Shown piece by piece: positions 9,284 to 18,336 of a DNA stretch of 64,000 nucleotides. Within the stretch, counting starts at the first letter, position 1. Each line of letters begins with the position of its first letter. The DNA comes from Candidatus Eiseniibacteriota bacterium (GTDB lineage: Bacteria > Orphanbacterota > Orphanbacteria > Orphanbacterales > Orphanbacteraceae), in the NCBI GenBank assembly GCA_029262235.1, contig JAJCZU010000004.1, positions 744,001 to 808,000 of the forward strand. The letters are read 5' to 3'. The notes under the pieces are model-generated. The model searched no databases and was not told the DNA's origin. It was given only the letters and a program-made list of their open reading frames with translations. The translations under genes and the position numbers were made by a program.

Positions 9284-11779
9284 ATGTCGTATTTTGCCAT
9301 CGACATTCTGCTGGGTGTTCTCGCGCTCGCCGCGGTTCTGATCGCGGTACGGAAACCGCCGTGGTCGCTCCCGTCGATCGGGCGGCTCATACTCGCTCTG
9401 GCGGGGAATTTCGTTCTGATCGCGGTCACGTTCGTGTTCTTCGACAATCGATTTACGGGAAGCCCGCCCGCGCCGGGTGACTGGTATCTTCCGGTCGTTC
9501 TCACGACCGCGTATTTTGCCGTTCGCCTGGCGCTCGTGCTCTGGATGATCCGGTACTGGGTGGCGCTCGGGGAAGGCCGGCGCACGCGATGGCAGCTTCT
9601 CGCGATCGCCGCCTGGTTCTTCACAACCTATTCCGGCAATCCGTTCGTCGCGGCGCTCGCGATCTTGGCCACGATCGCGGGCACGAACCGGCAACGGGCC
9701 GACGACCTCGAAGGGCGGGCGCGCTTCGGTGCCTTCCTCCTTTCGACCCTGGCGTTGATGCTTCTGGTCCCCATCGCGCACGAGCCGATCGTGCTGAGCG
9801 TGTTCGGGCTCGGCCCTGTCGACGGAATCATGCACAGCAGCCAGTACTCGATCGCCGAGTCGGCGCCCGGTCCGGCTCGATGGATCGCGTTCGCCACGCG
9901 CCCTCTCGCGACTTCCGTGCTCTCGCTCATGGCAGTTCTCTGGTTCGCGAATCTGTCCCTGTTCGTGCGCCTCATCGTGCCGCGGATCCAGCTCAAGAAG
10001 CTGCGGCTCAATCCACGCTTCAATCTGATCTATATACTGATGCTTCCAGTGCCGGGGCTCCTTCTGATCATTTCGCTCGGCGCGGCGCTCTACTACGGAG
10101 CGGGGATGAACAGGGCCTCGATTGCCCGGAATCTGATCGACGAAAAAGTCGATGATCTCGTGGAGGCTCTCGCGTTTCCCGCGGCTTCGCTGCGTGACGG
10201 GAAGGATGCGGCGGCAGTGGTCGCCGACTGGGATGTCGCGAGGTCCCGTGAAGACGCGTTCTTTCTGCGGAGCGGCGGGGGGCTTCTGGCAGTTTCCGGA
10301 TTCGTCGCGTCCCCCCTTGCATGGGAGGCCATCCTTCCCGATACGCTGGATCGCGTCGGCGGCCTCTACTATCGCGACGCGAAGCTGTGGCTCGGGGCGG
10401 GCAGGCGCGTCGACTCGACCCGCACGGTCGAAGCGTTCCGGCCCGTCGACCAGGCGTTCGTGCGTCATCTCGGCAATCGTGTCGCGGCCGACCTGTCGAT
10501 CGAGGCGCGCACCAATCTGCGCATCACGGACAAGGGGCTCACATTCGGTTCGGACCACTGGGCCGACTCCGCGTATGTCGTGCGGACGGAAGACTACGAC
10601 ACGACGCGCACGCGGATCATGAACGCCGCCAACACGTACCTGCTCATCGGCGACTGGCTCCATGACGTGCAGGGAACGAGGGGCGGTGTTGCGCTCACGG
10701 TGCAGACCGAGCCGCGGCGCATACTGACCGAATGGCTCGGCGGGGGCGCCATCGTTTATCGTGCCGGCCCGCTGATCGGCACGCTGCTGCTGATCGGCGT
10801 GCTGCTGGGTATCGCCGTAAATGTGGCTGTCGGAATCGGGCGCGGTCTCGTGCGCGGCGTGCTCGGCGACCTCGATCGTCTTACGGAGGGCGTGGAACGT
10901 TTCGGCCGCGGTGATTTCGATTCGCGCGTGGCGATCGACGGACAGGATGAAGTGGCGGATCTTGCGCACTCGTTCAATCGCATGGCGGAGAACATTCGCG
11001 AGAACCAGGCGCAGCTGCTCGAGAAGGAGCGGCTCGAAGCCGATCTCGCCGTTGCGCGCAAGATTCAGGCGCGCCTTCTGCCCCAGTCGTCGCCCGTTAT
11101 CGGGTCGCTCGATGTAGCCGGTATCTCGATCCCTTCACGAGAAGTCGGCGGCGATCTGTTCTCTTATCTGCATCTGCCGAGCGGATTTCTGGGAGTGGCG
11201 ATCGGCGATGTCTCCGGCAAGAGCGTGCCGGCCGCGCTTCTCATGTCGAACGTGCTCGCGGCGCTCCGTTCCGAAGCGAACCACACCGAGCACGCGAACG
11301 AAAGCATGGGGAACATGAACCGGATCGTGTCGGATCAGGTCGACGACCAGTTCGTGACGTTTTTCTACGCCGTGATCGATCCGCGTACGGGGCGTTTGCT
11401 CTACGCCTGTGCCGGGCACAACCCGACACTCGTAGTGAGCGCGGACGGCACGTCCCGCTGGCTCTCCGAGGCCGGACTTCCGCTCGGCGTGATGCCGGAC
11501 TCGCAATACGAACTCCATGAGGATAAACTGCAGCCGGGTGACGTCCTCGTGCTCTACTCGGACGGCGTCACCGAAGCGTGCGACGAAGCGGTCGCGGATG
11601 AAACCGAACTCGAGTTCTACGGCGAAGAACGTCTCGTGGCATCCGTTCGCGAGAACCGCGAAGCGCTGGCCGCCGTGATTCTGCACGGCGTTCTCGACGA
11701 TGTCGGTGAGTTCACGCGCGGCGTGCAGCAGTCCGACGACGTCACGCTCGTCGTCGTCAAGTATTCACCGCCCGCTTAG
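9284..11779 (+). CDS. HAMP-domain SpoIIE/RsbU-type serine phosphatase, membrane-bound
   Basis: An 831-residue sensor phosphatase. Several hydrophobic segments occupy residues 1-270 and a periplasmic-like stretch of about 200 residues follows. A further membrane segment near 490-515 leads into HAMP (LDRLTEGVERFGRGDFDSRV, residues ~525-575), a short coiled coil (KERLEADLAVARKIQ) and a C-terminal PPM/SpoIIE domain with GGDLFSY near 622, IGDVSGKSVPAALLMS, CAGHNPTLV, LYSDGVTEA and SDDVTLVV. All expected Asp metal ligands are present. RsbU-type enzymes dephosphorylate anti-anti-sigma factors in partner-switching cascades. No anti-sigma kinase or STAS protein lies next to it, so its partner is elsewhere. 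Confidence 0.9.
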   Translation: MSYFAIDILLGVLALAAVLIAVRKPPWSLPSIGRLILALAGNFVLIAVTFVFFDNRFTGSPPAPGDWYLPVVLTTAYFAVRLALVLWMIRYWVALGEGRRTRWQLLAIAAWFFTTYSGNPFVAALAILATIAGTNRQRADDLEGRARFGAFLLSTLALMLLVPIAHEPIVLSVFGLGPVDGIMHSSQYSIAESAPGPARWIAFATRPLATSVLSLMAVLWFANLSLFVRLIVPRIQLKKLRLNPRFNLIYILMLPVPGLLLIISLGAALYYGAGMNRASIARNLIDEKVDDLVEALAFPAASLRDGKDAAAVVADWDVARSREDAFFLRSGGGLLAVSGFVASPLAWEAILPDTLDRVGGLYYRDAKLWLGAGRRVDSTRTVEAFRPVDQAFVRHLGNRVAADLSIEARTNLRITDKGLTFGSDHWADSAYVVRTEDYDTTRTRIMNAANTYLLIGDWLHDVQGTRGGVALTVQTEPRRILTEWLGGGAIVYRAGPLIGTLLLIGVLLGIAVNVAVGIGRGLVRGVLGDLDRLTEGVERFGRGDFDSRVAIDGQDEVADLAHSFNRMAENIRENQAQLLEKERLEADLAVARKIQARLLPQSSPVIGSLDVAGISIPSREVGGDLFSYLHLPSGFLGVAIGDVSGKSVPAALLMSNVLAALRSEANHTEHANESMGNMNRIVSDQVDDQFVTFFYAVIDPRTGRLLYACAGHNPTLVVSADGTSRWLSEAGLPLGVMPDSQYELHEDKLQPGDVLVLYSDGVTEACDEAVADETELEFYGEERLVASVRENREALAAVILHGVLDDVGEFTRGVQQSDDVTLVVVKYSPPA

Positions 11780-11842
11780 CGACGGAGGCGGAATGAGAGA
11801 TCCGTTGCGAGACCGAACGTTCCGGGGTGAGGAGAAAGTGCA

Positions 11843-13210
11843 ATGAAGATCGCAAACAGACATGCCGTGCGGCCCGGTCAGCTTCCTCATGAGCGGCCTG
11901 ATCAGATGACGGATCAGAGGACGGGTGTATTCCCGTTCCTGCTGACGATACTTCCGCTTCTGTTTCTGTTGTCCGGCGCACCGGACGCATGGGCCGGATG
12001 GGCGTCGGGCGACTACGCCTCGCCGCTCGGAACCGCTCACGTGAAGGTTTCCGGTGAGAACGTGGCGATCACGTTCGAGGAAATTCCCGGCACCGGGATC
12101 ACGGGCAAGGCCGGCGGGGCCGCGGTGTTCGAGACCGGCGGGGGAGACGTGACCGGGCGGTTGCACGCGGAATCGAACGGCGCGTTTTCGTTTCGAGCGG
12201 AAGGGGAAACGATGTTGTTCGAGCCGACCGGCGCGACCGGTAAGGGACTGTCGCCGCCCGAATCGCCGGGGCATTCCGTGCCTGTACCGTCTGCGTCCGC
12301 ACCATCTTCCTCTTCCACGACTTCGCCGCCGGGCAGGACGCCGGTTTCGCCGCTCACGCCTCTCGGTACCGGCGTGGCGGCTGCCCTGGCGTCGAAACGG
12401 CAGAGCGATCCCTACTTCGGCTTCTCGCTGCTTCCGCCGTCCGGCTGGTCGTTCGAAAAAAACGCGAATGGCTTTCTCATGAAGTCGGGCACGCGGACGA
12501 TTCTCGCTTCGCCGCACGAAATGAATGATGAGGAGATGCTGCGTTCGTCCCTGGCCGAGGGTGTGCAGTTCCCGCAGGCGGGAACCGTGCTGAATCTCGA
12601 AGGAGATGTTGCGGGCTTCGGGGCGGGAGGCGTGACATGCCGCCTTGCCGGTACCGTGGAGGGCGCCGACGCGAGGGCGCTCAACATCGCGCTTGTTTCG
12701 CCGCATGGCGGCGGGGCGTCGCTCGTAGCGTGGGCTGGTCCCGATCAGTACGACGCTTCGTTCGAGGCGACAGCGCGCAAGGTCGCGGAGAGCGTAAAGT
12801 TCGAGGCGCGCGCCGAGCGACCGGAAGTGAAGGAATGGCGCGGTGTGCTCGCCCGATCGCGCCTCAGCATCATCGACAGCGACTACACCAGCGGCCTCTC
12901 TCAGGACGGCTACGGATCCGGGTCCGGATACTCGATCGAGAAGCATTTCGATTTCTGCGCGGACGGCTCGTTCCGGTTCACCGATCAAAGCAGCTACTCA
13001 GTGGACGCGGGATCCGCCGGCGTGGCGGGCGGATCGAACGACGCGAACCGCGCCGGGCAATGGTCGATCCATGTGATCGACCGCTTCGTAGTACTCCTGC
13101 TCCAGTATCAGGACGGACAGTCGGCCCAGCATGTCTTGACCGCGCAGGGGCAGACCGTGTTTCTGGACACCGAAGAATGGCAGCGAAGCGGCAGTCCGCT
13201 CTGTCCCTGA
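11843..13210 (+). CDS. Secreted protein of unknown function with Ser/Pro-rich linker
   Basis: A 455-residue exported protein that I do not recognise. The start at 11843 has GGTGAGGAG eight bases upstream but gives an unusually long polar N-terminus before the hydrophobic core FPFLLTILPLLFLLSG; an ATG at 11906 would give a normal signal peptide but has no ribosome site. After a small beta-rich segment (residues ~52-120) comes a Ser/Pro linker (~125-165). A domain of about 150 residues follows that resembles a PsbP/DUF1795-like fold (YFGFSLLPPSGWSFEKNANGF). The C-terminal domain (DYTSGLSQDGYGSGSGYSIEKHFDFCADGSF) is typical of uncharacterised extracellular proteins. Confidence 0.75.
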   Translation: MKIANRHAVRPGQLPHERPDQMTDQRTGVFPFLLTILPLLFLLSGAPDAWAGWASGDYASPLGTAHVKVSGENVAITFEEIPGTGITGKAGGAAVFETGGGDVTGRLHAESNGAFSFRAEGETMLFEPTGATGKGLSPPESPGHSVPVPSASAPSSSSTTSPPGRTPVSPLTPLGTGVAAALASKRQSDPYFGFSLLPPSGWSFEKNANGFLMKSGTRTILASPHEMNDEEMLRSSLAEGVQFPQAGTVLNLEGDVAGFGAGGVTCRLAGTVEGADARALNIALVSPHGGGASLVAWAGPDQYDASFEATARKVAESVKFEARAERPEVKEWRGVLARSRLSIIDSDYTSGLSQDGYGSGSGYSIEKHFDFCADGSFRFTDQSSYSVDAGSAGVAGGSNDANRAGQWSIHVIDRFVVLLLQYQDGQSAQHVLTAQGQTVFLDTEEWQRSGSPLCP

Positions 13211-13317
13211 TCGATCCCGGTCAGTTTCTGAAGATTTCTTCGTCCTTTTCGGGGGCGCGCTCGTCTATTCAAAGCATAGGGGCGAACGCCGAGCCGCCCC
13301 GTGCCTGAAACCGGGAT

Positions 13318-15948
13318 ATGCCGATGCCCCTCTTCCTCGCCATTTCATGCCTTCTGCTCCTTGCGCTGCCCGCTTCGGGAGAACGCTCGTCCATGACCGC
13401 GAACGCCGTGCGGATCGAGCCGCACGCGATCGAACTCGATGGTCGGCTTGACGACCCGGTCTGGATCGAAGCGCCTTCTGTCGCGGGCTTCACGCAGAGA
13501 GATCCCGCTGAAGGCGATCCTTCGATGGAACACACCGAGATTTCGTTTCTCTACGACGACGAGTATCTGTATGTCGGCGCGCGCCTTCACAAGAGTAAAG
13601 CGAACGACATCCGCGCCACCGTATCCCGGCGCGATCGATCGGGCAATTCCGAGCGCATCATCGTTACGCTTGATACATATAATAATCGGCGCACGTCATA
13701 CAGCTTCTGTGTAACCGCGAGCGGCGTGCGCGTCGACTACTATCATCCGGGCGACAGCGAGGGGAACCGCGAGTACTCGTACGACCCGGTCTGGGAAGCG
13801 CGTACCGAGCAGGGTGAAAACGGCTGGACGGCGGAGATGAAGATACCGTTCTCGCAGCTGCGATTCCAGGATGTCGAAGAGCAGGTGTGGGGGCTCAACA
13901 TGAACCGCTATACGCCTTCGATCAACGAAGACTCCTACTGGGTCTACATTCCGAAGGAGGAGACGGGGTGGTCGTCACGCTTCGGCACGCTGGAGGGACT
14001 GAGCGGAATCCGTCCGTCGCAACGCATCGAGCTGCAGCCGTACTTCGCGAGCGACGCGACGTTCACGAACGACTTCGATGAAGACGATCCGTTCGAAGAC
14101 GGGACAGACTTCGACGGACGAGCCGGCGCGGATCTGAAAGTGGGACTCGGTCCGAACCTCACGCTCGAGGCGGCTTTCAACCCCGACTTCGGTCAGGTCG
14201 AAGCGGATCCGGCCGAGGTGAACCTGAGCGCGTTCGAAACGTTCTTCGACGAAAAGCGACCCTTCTTTATCGAGGGGAGCCGGCTGCTTCAGGGTAACGG
14301 TGCGAACTACTTCTATTCGCGCCGGATCGGGGCCCGCCCGCGCGGGAATGCCGACGGCGACTTCGTGTCGCGTCCGGACAACGCCACGATTCTGGGATCC
14401 GCGAAGATGACGGGGCGGCTTGCGAGCGGCCTTTCCGTCGGGGTGCTGACGGCCGTCACGTCGCGCGAATACGCCGATGTCTATACCGAGTCCACGGATA
14501 CGTTCTCAAAGATCAAGGTCGCTCCGCTCACGACATACAACGTGGGGCGGCTCGAACACGAATTCGGCGAGCATCAGTCGACCGTGGGCGTCACGATGAC
14601 CGCGATGGCGCGCGACTTCGGCGAAACGGAAGAACTGCGCGAGCTGCTGAACGAGCGGGCGTACGCCGGGGGCGGTGACTGGCGCGTCCGTTTCAACGGC
14701 GGCCAGTATCTTCTAGGCGGGGATGTCGGTTTCTCGCACATTGCGGGCGATTCTACCGCCATCCTGCGCGCCCAGCGTTCGAGCCGCCGTTACTTTCAGC
14801 GCCCCGATGCCGACTACGTCGAAGTCGATTCCTCGCGTACGACGATGTCCGGTTACGCGAGCAGCCTCTGGTTCGAGCGTAATGCCGGCGACCACTGGCT
14901 CTGGGGTCTCGGCGGCGCGGCGGAATCGCCCGGGTTCGAAATCAACGATATCGGACGCCTTTCGCAGGGCGACGACATTGACACATGGGCCAACGCGCGG
15001 TATCGGGAAACGAAGCCGGGCGCGATTTTCCGGAACTACAGTCTCGCGCTGTTCGGCAACGCGGCGTGGAATCACGGCTGGCAACGGCAGCGCGTCAGCG
15101 GCTCGTTCGAACTGAACGGAGGGTGGAGGAACTTCTGGTCGAGCTGGGCCGGCATCTGGTACGCGCCGCGCTACAAAGCCGACGACTGGACGCGAGGCGG
15201 CCCGCTCATGGAAACGCTGGATGTATATAATGTATGGTTCGGCACGCAGAACAATTTTGCGAACGACACGTTCTGGTACATGAACACGAACTATACGCGC
15301 GACGAACTAGGCACCTGGAACTACAATATCAGCGGCCAGGTTACCGTAAAGCCGGGAACGCGCTGGGAGATCTCGGCAAGCCCGCGCTACTCGCGCATGA
15401 GCGACGGACGGCAGTTTATCGCGACCGAAGCGCGCGATGCCGGGTCGCTCCGCCCGGGCGATACCTTCGGTAACCGCTACATCTTCTCGTGGATCAATCG
15501 CACGACGCTGGCGACCACGTTCCGGCTGAACTATTCGCTGACCCCCGACCTTTCGCTCGAAGTGTACGCGGAGCCGTTCGTGACGAGCGGCCATTTCTAC
15601 GACTACGGGGAACTCGAAGCGCCCGGCGCCCGGACTCTGATCACGTACGGTGAGGAAGGCGGCACGGAGCTGCAGATCCTCGAAGACGGCAGCCGCGTCG
15701 TGACCGACGGCGAAGAGGAGTTCACGCTGGACAACGACGACTTCAACTTCCTATCGTTCCGCAGCAACTTCGTCCTTCGCTGGGAGTGGCGACGCGGGAG
15801 CACGTTCTTCCTCGTCTGGCAGCAGAACCGGTCCGACTTCTTCGAAGAGGGGAGCCGGGTCGGAGGCCAGGACCTCGTCGACACTTTCTCCGCCGAGGGC
15901 GAAAATTTTCTCGCCGCCAAGGTCACATACTGGATTCCCGTCCCGTAA
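13318..15948 (+). CDS. DUF5916 / CBM9-like outer-membrane beta-barrel protein
   Basis: An 876-residue protein with a signal peptide (residues 1-21). Residues ~30-215 are a carbohydrate-binding family 9-like domain (ELDGRLDDPVWIEAP, EISFLYDDEYLYVGARLHKS, GWTAEMKIPFSQLRF). The rest is the DUF5916 barrel: long alternating strands, FFDEKRPFFIEGSRLLQ near 305, and a C-terminal strand ending AAKVTYWIPVP. Proteins of this kind are common in FCB-group and related bacteria and are predicted outer-membrane proteins of unknown cargo, sometimes near peptidases or glycan enzymes. The aromatic-rich ending is consistent with BAM insertion. It appears monocistronic, with a hairpin terminator about 200 bp downstream. 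Confidence 0.88.
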   Translation: MPMPLFLAISCLLLLALPASGERSSMTANAVRIEPHAIELDGRLDDPVWIEAPSVAGFTQRDPAEGDPSMEHTEISFLYDDEYLYVGARLHKSKANDIRATVSRRDRSGNSERIIVTLDTYNNRRTSYSFCVTASGVRVDYYHPGDSEGNREYSYDPVWEARTEQGENGWTAEMKIPFSQLRFQDVEEQVWGLNMNRYTPSINEDSYWVYIPKEETGWSSRFGTLEGLSGIRPSQRIELQPYFASDATFTNDFDEDDPFEDGTDFDGRAGADLKVGLGPNLTLEAAFNPDFGQVEADPAEVNLSAFETFFDEKRPFFIEGSRLLQGNGANYFYSRRIGARPRGNADGDFVSRPDNATILGSAKMTGRLASGLSVGVLTAVTSREYADVYTESTDTFSKIKVAPLTTYNVGRLEHEFGEHQSTVGVTMTAMARDFGETEELRELLNERAYAGGGDWRVRFNGGQYLLGGDVGFSHIAGDSTAILRAQRSSRRYFQRPDADYVEVDSSRTTMSGYASSLWFERNAGDHWLWGLGGAAESPGFEINDIGRLSQGDDIDTWANARYRETKPGAIFRNYSLALFGNAAWNHGWQRQRVSGSFELNGGWRNFWSSWAGIWYAPRYKADDWTRGGPLMETLDVYNVWFGTQNNFANDTFWYMNTNYTRDELGTWNYNISGQVTVKPGTRWEISASPRYSRMSDGRQFIATEARDAGSLRPGDTFGNRYIFSWINRTTLATTFRLNYSLTPDLSLEVYAEPFVTSGHFYDYGELEAPGARTLITYGEEGGTELQILEDGSRVVTDGEEEFTLDNDDFNFLSFRSNFVLRWEWRRGSTFFLVWQQNRSDFFEEGSRVGGQDLVDTFSAEGENFLAAKVTYWIPVP

Positions 15949-16045
15949 ACCGCTCATGGACCGGGGAAATCTCGCTCGCAATGTAAGATCCCGGTCATTC
16001 GCGCCACTATCCATGGAATCGGTGTGTCAGATACGGGCTCCTCAC

Positions 16046-16140
16046 GTGAGTGAGCGGCGGGTTTCAACGGGGTGCATGGATGGCCCGTCTGCGCTCATGC
16101 GGTTCGCCGCATCAAGCTGCGGGCTTCGTTGAAGCCACTG
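16046..16140 (+). ncRNA. Candidate structured non-coding RNA (rod-like, UUCG-capped)
   Basis: Between two genes lie three nested helices that can fold into one rod: 16060-16069 with 16127-16136 (ten pairs, one G-U), 16083-16088 with 16119-16124 (six pairs), and 16097-16102 with 16107-16112 closed by a UUCG tetraloop. GCU at 16093-16095 can also pair with AGC at 16115-16117. A large asymmetric bulge of 13 against 2 bases separates the first two helices. The strand of the gene is inferred from the terminator that follows. A 6S-like RNA, a small regulatory RNA or a riboswitch are all possible; I match it to no family. Confidence 0.4.
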
Positions 16141-16145
16141 ATTCA

Positions 16146-16184
16146 GGTGCCCTTTTCCGTTAAGGGAAGGGGCACCACCTTTTT
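16146..16184 (+). terminator. Intrinsic terminator
   Basis: A 13-pair stem (16146-16158 with 16164-16176, two G-U pairs) with a GTTAA loop, followed after three bases by five T residues at 16180-16184. It would end transcription from the DUF5916 gene or from the structured RNA just upstream. Confidence 0.7.
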
Positions 16185-16229
16185 GGGGCGGTCATGCCCG
16201 GACGGAATGCTCCGCGGGCTTCTACCTGA

Positions 16230-16235
16230 TAGAAT
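16230..16235 (+). promoter_or_regulatory. Possible leaderless -10 element (TAGAAT)
   Basis: TAGAAT ends six bases before the ATG at 16242, which has no Shine-Dalgarno. This spacing places the transcription start on or beside the A of the start codon. No good -35 hexamer is visible, so confidence is limited. Confidence 0.35.
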
Positions 16236-16241
16236 CGAACC

Positions 16242-17126
16242 ATGAAACCACACGAAAAACCGCTCTCCGGGCTTCTGGCGGCGCTTCTGCTCGCCCTGCA
16301 CGCCGCCCCCGCACTGGCCGGGGCGTGGACGCAGGCGGACAAGGGCTACTACTTCAAGCTCTCCGGCAATTATCTGAACACCACGACCGAGTTCGACAGT
16401 GACGGGAACGAAATCGACATGTTCGCGACGATCGAGGACGAAGATCGCTCGGACGGCGAGTTTCGTGATGTAAACGTCTCGGCCTACGTCGAATATGGCG
16501 TAATGGACGGAGTCACGCTGATCGGGAACGTGGCCGTCAAGAACGTCAGTTCGCGTTATGTGCTGAACCAGGACACCGGGAGTCGGCGGGAAATCGACGG
16601 GTCCACGTTCGGCCTCGGGGATCTCACGGCCGGGTTCCGCTATCGGATCGCCGCCCGACCCGTGGCGCTGGCGATTCAGGCCTCGGCGAAACTGCCGCTC
16701 GGCTACGATCTGGAGCCGCCCGCCGGGGAACCGCCGCTCGGGAACGGAGAAGGCGACGCGGAAGTGAAGGCTCTCGCGGGATACAGCTTCTTTCCCGCGC
16801 CCGTTTATGTGACCGGGGGCGTCGGGATCCGGGGCCGGGGAGGCGACGCGGAGAACGAGATGCTGTACGAGGCGGAAATCGGCTGGTCCACGCCCGCGCT
16901 GCTTGCGAAGATCACGGTCGATATCGTGAGAAGCCGGGGGGAGATCGCGGCCGGGGGAGATTTTGCGGCGGTCACGGGCGAAGCCGACTACCTGAAGCTG
17001 CTTCCCGGGATCGCGGCCCTCATCGCGGAAGGCACCTGGTTCACGGCCGACGTCATTCACGTCATGGACGGCAGGAACACGCTCGCCGGCACCACGTTTT
17101 CGATCGGCGTCGCGTACACGAGATAA
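16242..17126 (+). CDS. Putative outer-membrane barrel protein
   Basis: A 294-residue exported protein with a clear signal peptide (LLAALLLALHAAPALAGA). The mature part is a run of amphipathic beta strands with turns rich in Asp and Gly (YYFKLSGNYLNTTTEF, VNVSAYVEYGVMDGVTLIGNVAV, GLGDLTAGFRYRIAARPVALAIQASAKLPLG) and ends in a strand with a terminal Tyr-Thr-Arg. This resembles the 12-stranded MetA/phenol-degradation-type or OmpW-like barrels without a specific match. The start is ATG 16242, with a TAGAAT box six bases upstream instead of a ribosome site. Its stop lies one base from that of the opposing protease gene. Confidence 0.7.
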   Translation: MKPHEKPLSGLLAALLLALHAAPALAGAWTQADKGYYFKLSGNYLNTTTEFDSDGNEIDMFATIEDEDRSDGEFRDVNVSAYVEYGVMDGVTLIGNVAVKNVSSRYVLNQDTGSRREIDGSTFGLGDLTAGFRYRIAARPVALAIQASAKLPLGYDLEPPAGEPPLGNGEGDAEVKALAGYSFFPAPVYVTGGVGIRGRGGDAENEMLYEAEIGWSTPALLAKITVDIVRSRGEIAAGGDFAAVTGEADYLKLLPGIAALIAEGTWFTADVIHVMDGRNTLAGTTFSIGVAYTR

Positions 17127-17127
17127 G

Positions 17128-18336
17128 CTAGAGCAGTTTGCGGGTCAGGACCTGAATCGTTCTCGTTTCGCCGTCGCGCTCCACTTCCAGCGCGCAGGTC
17201 CTGTCAGGAACGAGAAACCACTCTTCGATCGCTTCGAGCCCCATTTCGGCCGCGGACCGGCCGTCGATCGTCACGAGACGATCGCCCTCCGCCAGCGCGC
17301 ATTCCGCCGCCGGCGTGCCGGGAAGCACCGCGTAGATTTCGATGTTCCCGTCGCGCTTCACGAAGTGAGCCCCGAACGCGTCGTAGTCGAACGGGTCGCC
17401 CATGGTTTCGTTCGGCTCCAATATGAGGCGGGCGCCGGGATAGTCGACGATGACGAGGAAGCGGGACAGCACCTTGGCCCCGATCACGCCGGCCATGTCC
17501 GGATAGGCGAGCGCGCCCTTCGTGTCGATCGTGAAATGGGCGACGGGCGCTTCGAGAGCGTGCGCCCCGATTCGGAACTCGGGCAGACGCCCGACCTTCC
17601 CCTGCACCGCGCCTCCGATGCCGAATCCGGTCGGTCCTTCGATCAACGTTTCCGAGAGTGCGTACAGGCCGTTTCGTTCCGCAAATCCTTCGTTCACGAT
17701 CAGCGCGGGCGATGCGCCGGTATCGAGCACGAACATCCCCTCGTGCTTCTTGTGCACTTCGTCGGATTCCTCTTCGATTCCCGCGTAGACGAACGGGAGA
17801 TTGTGCTGGAAGTGAAGGGGAACTTCGTCGCCGTCGCCCTCGTACGTCCAGTCGGCCGGATCGTGCAGTGTGACGCGCTCGTTTTCGTAGTCGATCTCGA
17901 CAGCGAACGCGCTCAGCACGTTGTAGCCGAGCACGCCGTCGAGCGCGCCCCCCGTGTGTATGGAGAGCGGCGCGAGCGGGGCGCCCGCGAACATCACGTT
18001 CTCGAACGAAGCGTCCCCGATCGTGAGCGTGGCAGCCTGGAAAATCGAGATCTCGTGCGTCTCCGATCCCGCGCCCATCACCTGCGCCTGGCCGACGGCG
18101 GCGAGCCCCAGACGCGCGGCGACTGCCGGGTCGAGTGCCGACATCATCGCGCCGGTGTCGAGAATGAAGGACAGCGTTTCTTCCGAACCGTTGATCGACA
18201 CGGGCAGATAAATCAGGCCGCCTCTCCATTCCATCGACATTTCGAAATCTCCCCCGTAAGTCGGTCCCGCGTGGATCGAGGCGATGAGCAGGCAAGCGAG
18301 CGCCACGATGCCGGCGCGGTTTGTTCGTGTCTTCAA
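17128..18336 (-). CDS. Retropepsin-like aspartyl protease with C-terminal PDZ domain
   Basis: A 402-residue exported protein with a signal peptide at 1-28. Two retropepsin-like repeats each carry an active-site triad, ILDTGAMMS near residue 59 and VLDTGASPA near 204, so a single chain could form the dimer-like active site. Residues ~335-395 form a PDZ domain (PAAECALAEGDRLVTIDG), which often recruits substrate C-termini. Related bacterial aspartyl proteases act in the periplasm. The start is TTG 18336, chosen because it overlaps the preceding stop (TTGA), has GGGAG upstream and gives a normal signal peptide. It follows the uracil-DNA glycosylase gene in the same transcript. Confidence 0.85.
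   Translation of the reverse strand: MKTRTNRAGIVALACLLIASIHAGPTYGGDFEMSMEWRGGLIYLPVSINGSEETLSFILDTGAMMSALDPAVAARLGLAAVGQAQVMGAGSETHEISIFQAATLTIGDASFENVMFAGAPLAPLSIHTGGALDGVLGYNVLSAFAVEIDYENERVTLHDPADWTYEGDGDEVPLHFQHNLPFVYAGIEEESDEVHKKHEGMFVLDTGASPALIVNEGFAERNGLYALSETLIEGPTGFGIGGAVQGKVGRLPEFRIGAHALEAPVAHFTIDTKGALAYPDMAGVIGAKVLSRFLVIVDYPGARLILEPNETMGDPFDYDAFGAHFVKRDGNIEIYAVLPGTPAAECALAEGDRLVTIDGRSAAEMGLEAIEEWFLVPDRTCALEVERDGETRTIQVLTRKLL

Noticed and set aside
7744-9624. A 626-codon minus-strand frame overlapping the transporter-HEAT gene
   Set aside because: Same strand but different frame; the translation is Arg/Pro/Ser-rich without domain character, whereas the other frame gives clear membrane segments.
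9239-10969. Long minus-strand frame opposite the SpoIIE-type phosphatase
   Set aside because: Shadow of a well-supported gene; composition is Arg/Glu-rich and without motifs.
16046-16184. Calling the structured element a 6S RNA or c-di-GMP riboswitch outright
   Set aside because: The rod shape fits 6S loosely, but no convincing long closing stem is seen, and the conserved GEMM riboswitch core is absent. It is left as an unclassified candidate.
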